This document shows positions 5,529-6,412 of a stretch of 6,412 nucleotides of DNA, piece by piece; within the stretch, counting starts at the first letter, position 1, and each line of letters begins with the position of its first letter. Position numbers and translations under genes: made by a program. The notes below the pieces were generated by a model. The model did no database searches and was not told the DNA's origin. It saw only the letters and a program-made list of their open reading frames with translations. Location of the stretch: positions 1 to 6,412 of the forward strand of contig JAPPKT010000128.1 in NCBI GenBank assembly GCA_028819675.1. Reading direction: 5' to 3'. Source of the stretch: Caldilineaceae bacterium. GTDB lineage: Bacteria > Chloroflexota > Anaerolineae > Caldilineales > Caldilineaceae.

Positions 5529-6412
5529 CTACGCCACCTCGCGCACGGGCGCGCCGCCCTGTTTCGCATCGGCCCTCATGTGGCAGACTTTGTACTTCCT
5601 GCCGCTGCCGCACCAGCAGGGGTCGTTGCGCTTGGGCCGGTTGTTGGTGTTGCGCACCGTTCGCTGTTGGGTTGTGTCCTGCCGGTTTGTCTGGATGTTG
5701 CGCGCAATCGGCGCCGGCAGCGTCGGCGCCTTCTGCACCTGCAACGTCATCACCGTCGTCACGATGTCGGAGCGGATGTCGTTCATCAACTCCTGATACA
5801 TGGCGAAGGCCTCGCGCTTGTAGGCAACCAGCGGGTCGACCTGTGCGATCGCCTGCAGACCGATGCCCTCACGCAGCCTGTCCAGATCGGTCAGATGTCG
5901 GACCCAGCGGTGGTCGACCGCGCGCAGCATGATCTGGCGTTCCGCATCGCGCAGCATGTCGGCATCGATCTCTGCTTCCTTCTTGTCGTAGGTCTGATGC
6001 GCGATCTCGGCGGCCTGTTCTGTGATTTCGTTTGCGTCCAGCTCCTGCCACGGGGCCGGGTCGAAGTTCTGCGGGAAGGGGAAGACGGTGCGCAGCACCA
6101 GGAGCAGGTCTTCCGGGTTCCACTCCTCTTCAAAGCGCGTGGCGGTGTGTTGCTGCACAGCCGCATCGATCTCGTCGGTGATCATCTCCTGAATAGCGGG
6201 CTTCAGTGACGGCTCGTTCAGAAGGCGCCGCCGCTGCATGTAGATCGTCTCTCGCTGCTCATTGACGACCTCATCATACTTGAGCACGTGCTTGCGAATG
6301 TCGAAGTTGTGGCCCTCCACCCGGGTCTGCGCGTTTTCGATCGCTTTGCTGATCATGTTGTGCTTGATCGGCTGGTCGTCCTCCAGGCCGAGGCGGTCCA
6401 TGACGCCGGTCA
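5529..6412 (-). CDS. secA: Preprotein translocase ATPase SecA, C-terminal part (gene runs off the right edge)
   Basis: SecA is the ATPase motor that pushes unfolded precursor proteins through the SecYEG channel at the inner face of the membrane. About 293 residues are visible, roughly the last third of a normal SecA; the nucleotide-binding domains and the start codon lie beyond 6412. The ATG at 6399-6401 is internal, since the frame stays open to the edge with '..TGVMDRLGLEDDQPI'. Visible family signatures are 'NFDIRKHVLKYDEVVNEQR' (about 6246-6302), 'VDHRWVRHLTDLDRLREGI' of the helical scaffold/wing region, and 'DPLVAYKREAFAMYQELM'. A polar N/T/Q/R-rich linker then leads to the C-terminal zinc-binding SEC-C motif CWCGSGRKYKVCH (5580-5618), with C-x-C-x8-C-H intact. 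This motif binds SecB in proteobacteria and ribosomes or phospholipid more generally. The gene is full-frame with no disruption in the visible part. Confidence 0.96.
   Translation of the reverse strand, partial: TGVMDRLGLEDDQPIKHNMISKAIENAQTRVEGHNFDIRKHVLKYDEVVNEQRETIYMQRRRLLNEPSLKPAIQEMITDEIDAAVQQHTATRFEEEWNPEDLLLVLRTVFPFPQNFDPAPWQELDANEITEQAAEIAHQTYDKKEAEIDADMLRDAERQIMLRAVDHRWVRHLTDLDRLREGIGLQAIAQVDPLVAYKREAFAMYQELMNDIRSDIVTTVMTLQVQKAPTLPAPIARNIQTNRQDTTQQRTVRNTNNRPKRNDPCWCGSGRKYKVCHMRADAKQGGAPVREVA

Noticed and set aside
5378..5932. Plus-strand open frame of 184 codons opposite secA
   Set aside because: It is antisense to SecA, including its zinc motif. The Cys/Arg/Ser/Pro-rich translation is typical of a shadow frame.

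Overview
The window (6412 bases) holds four protein genes and one broken gene. The chromosomal backbone is GC-rich, and the gene set looks bacterial. The RarA protein carries a long methyltransferase-like C-terminal extension, and the SecA C-terminal third resembles what I remember of filamentous, Anaerolineae-type Chloroflexota. RarA fusions of this kind also occur in cyanobacteria, so the phylum call is a moderate-confidence inference.

Layout from left to right. (1) A phytanoyl-CoA-dioxygenase-family Fe(II)/2-oxoglutarate oxygenase lies on the minus strand (154-996), with GC-rich hairpins after its stop. (2) A 275-base divergent intergenic region (997-1271) is mostly filled by an imperfect inverted-repeat element of about 181 bases (1015-1195). 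It looks like a MITE or an IS relic. (3) rarA runs on the plus strand (1272-3536). It is a AAA+ replication-recombination ATPase fused to a SAM-methyltransferase-like domain. (4) A 171-base spacer follows, then an exported protein (3708-5366) with a discoidin-like domain and a PQQ-type sugar dehydrogenase beta-propeller. This gene is visibly less GC-rich than its neighbours. (5) A perfect 10-bp hairpin contains its stop codon. (6) A minus-strand remnant of an XRE/ImmA-type regulator gene (about 5376-5451) follows; it keeps its ribosome binding site and first ~25 codons but nothing more. (7) The C-terminal part of secA lies on the minus strand (5529-6412) and runs off the right edge.

The genes do not form one pathway. 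RarA and SecA are housekeeping genes. The oxygenase and the sugar dehydrogenase are accessory enzymes of unknown substrate. The most informative local history is at 5270-5450: an ordinary secA-regulator arrangement appears to have been cut when the lower-GC dehydrogenase segment arrived. I see no CRISPR array, tRNA, rRNA, transposase gene or new defence system. No stretch over 300 bases lacks a gene.
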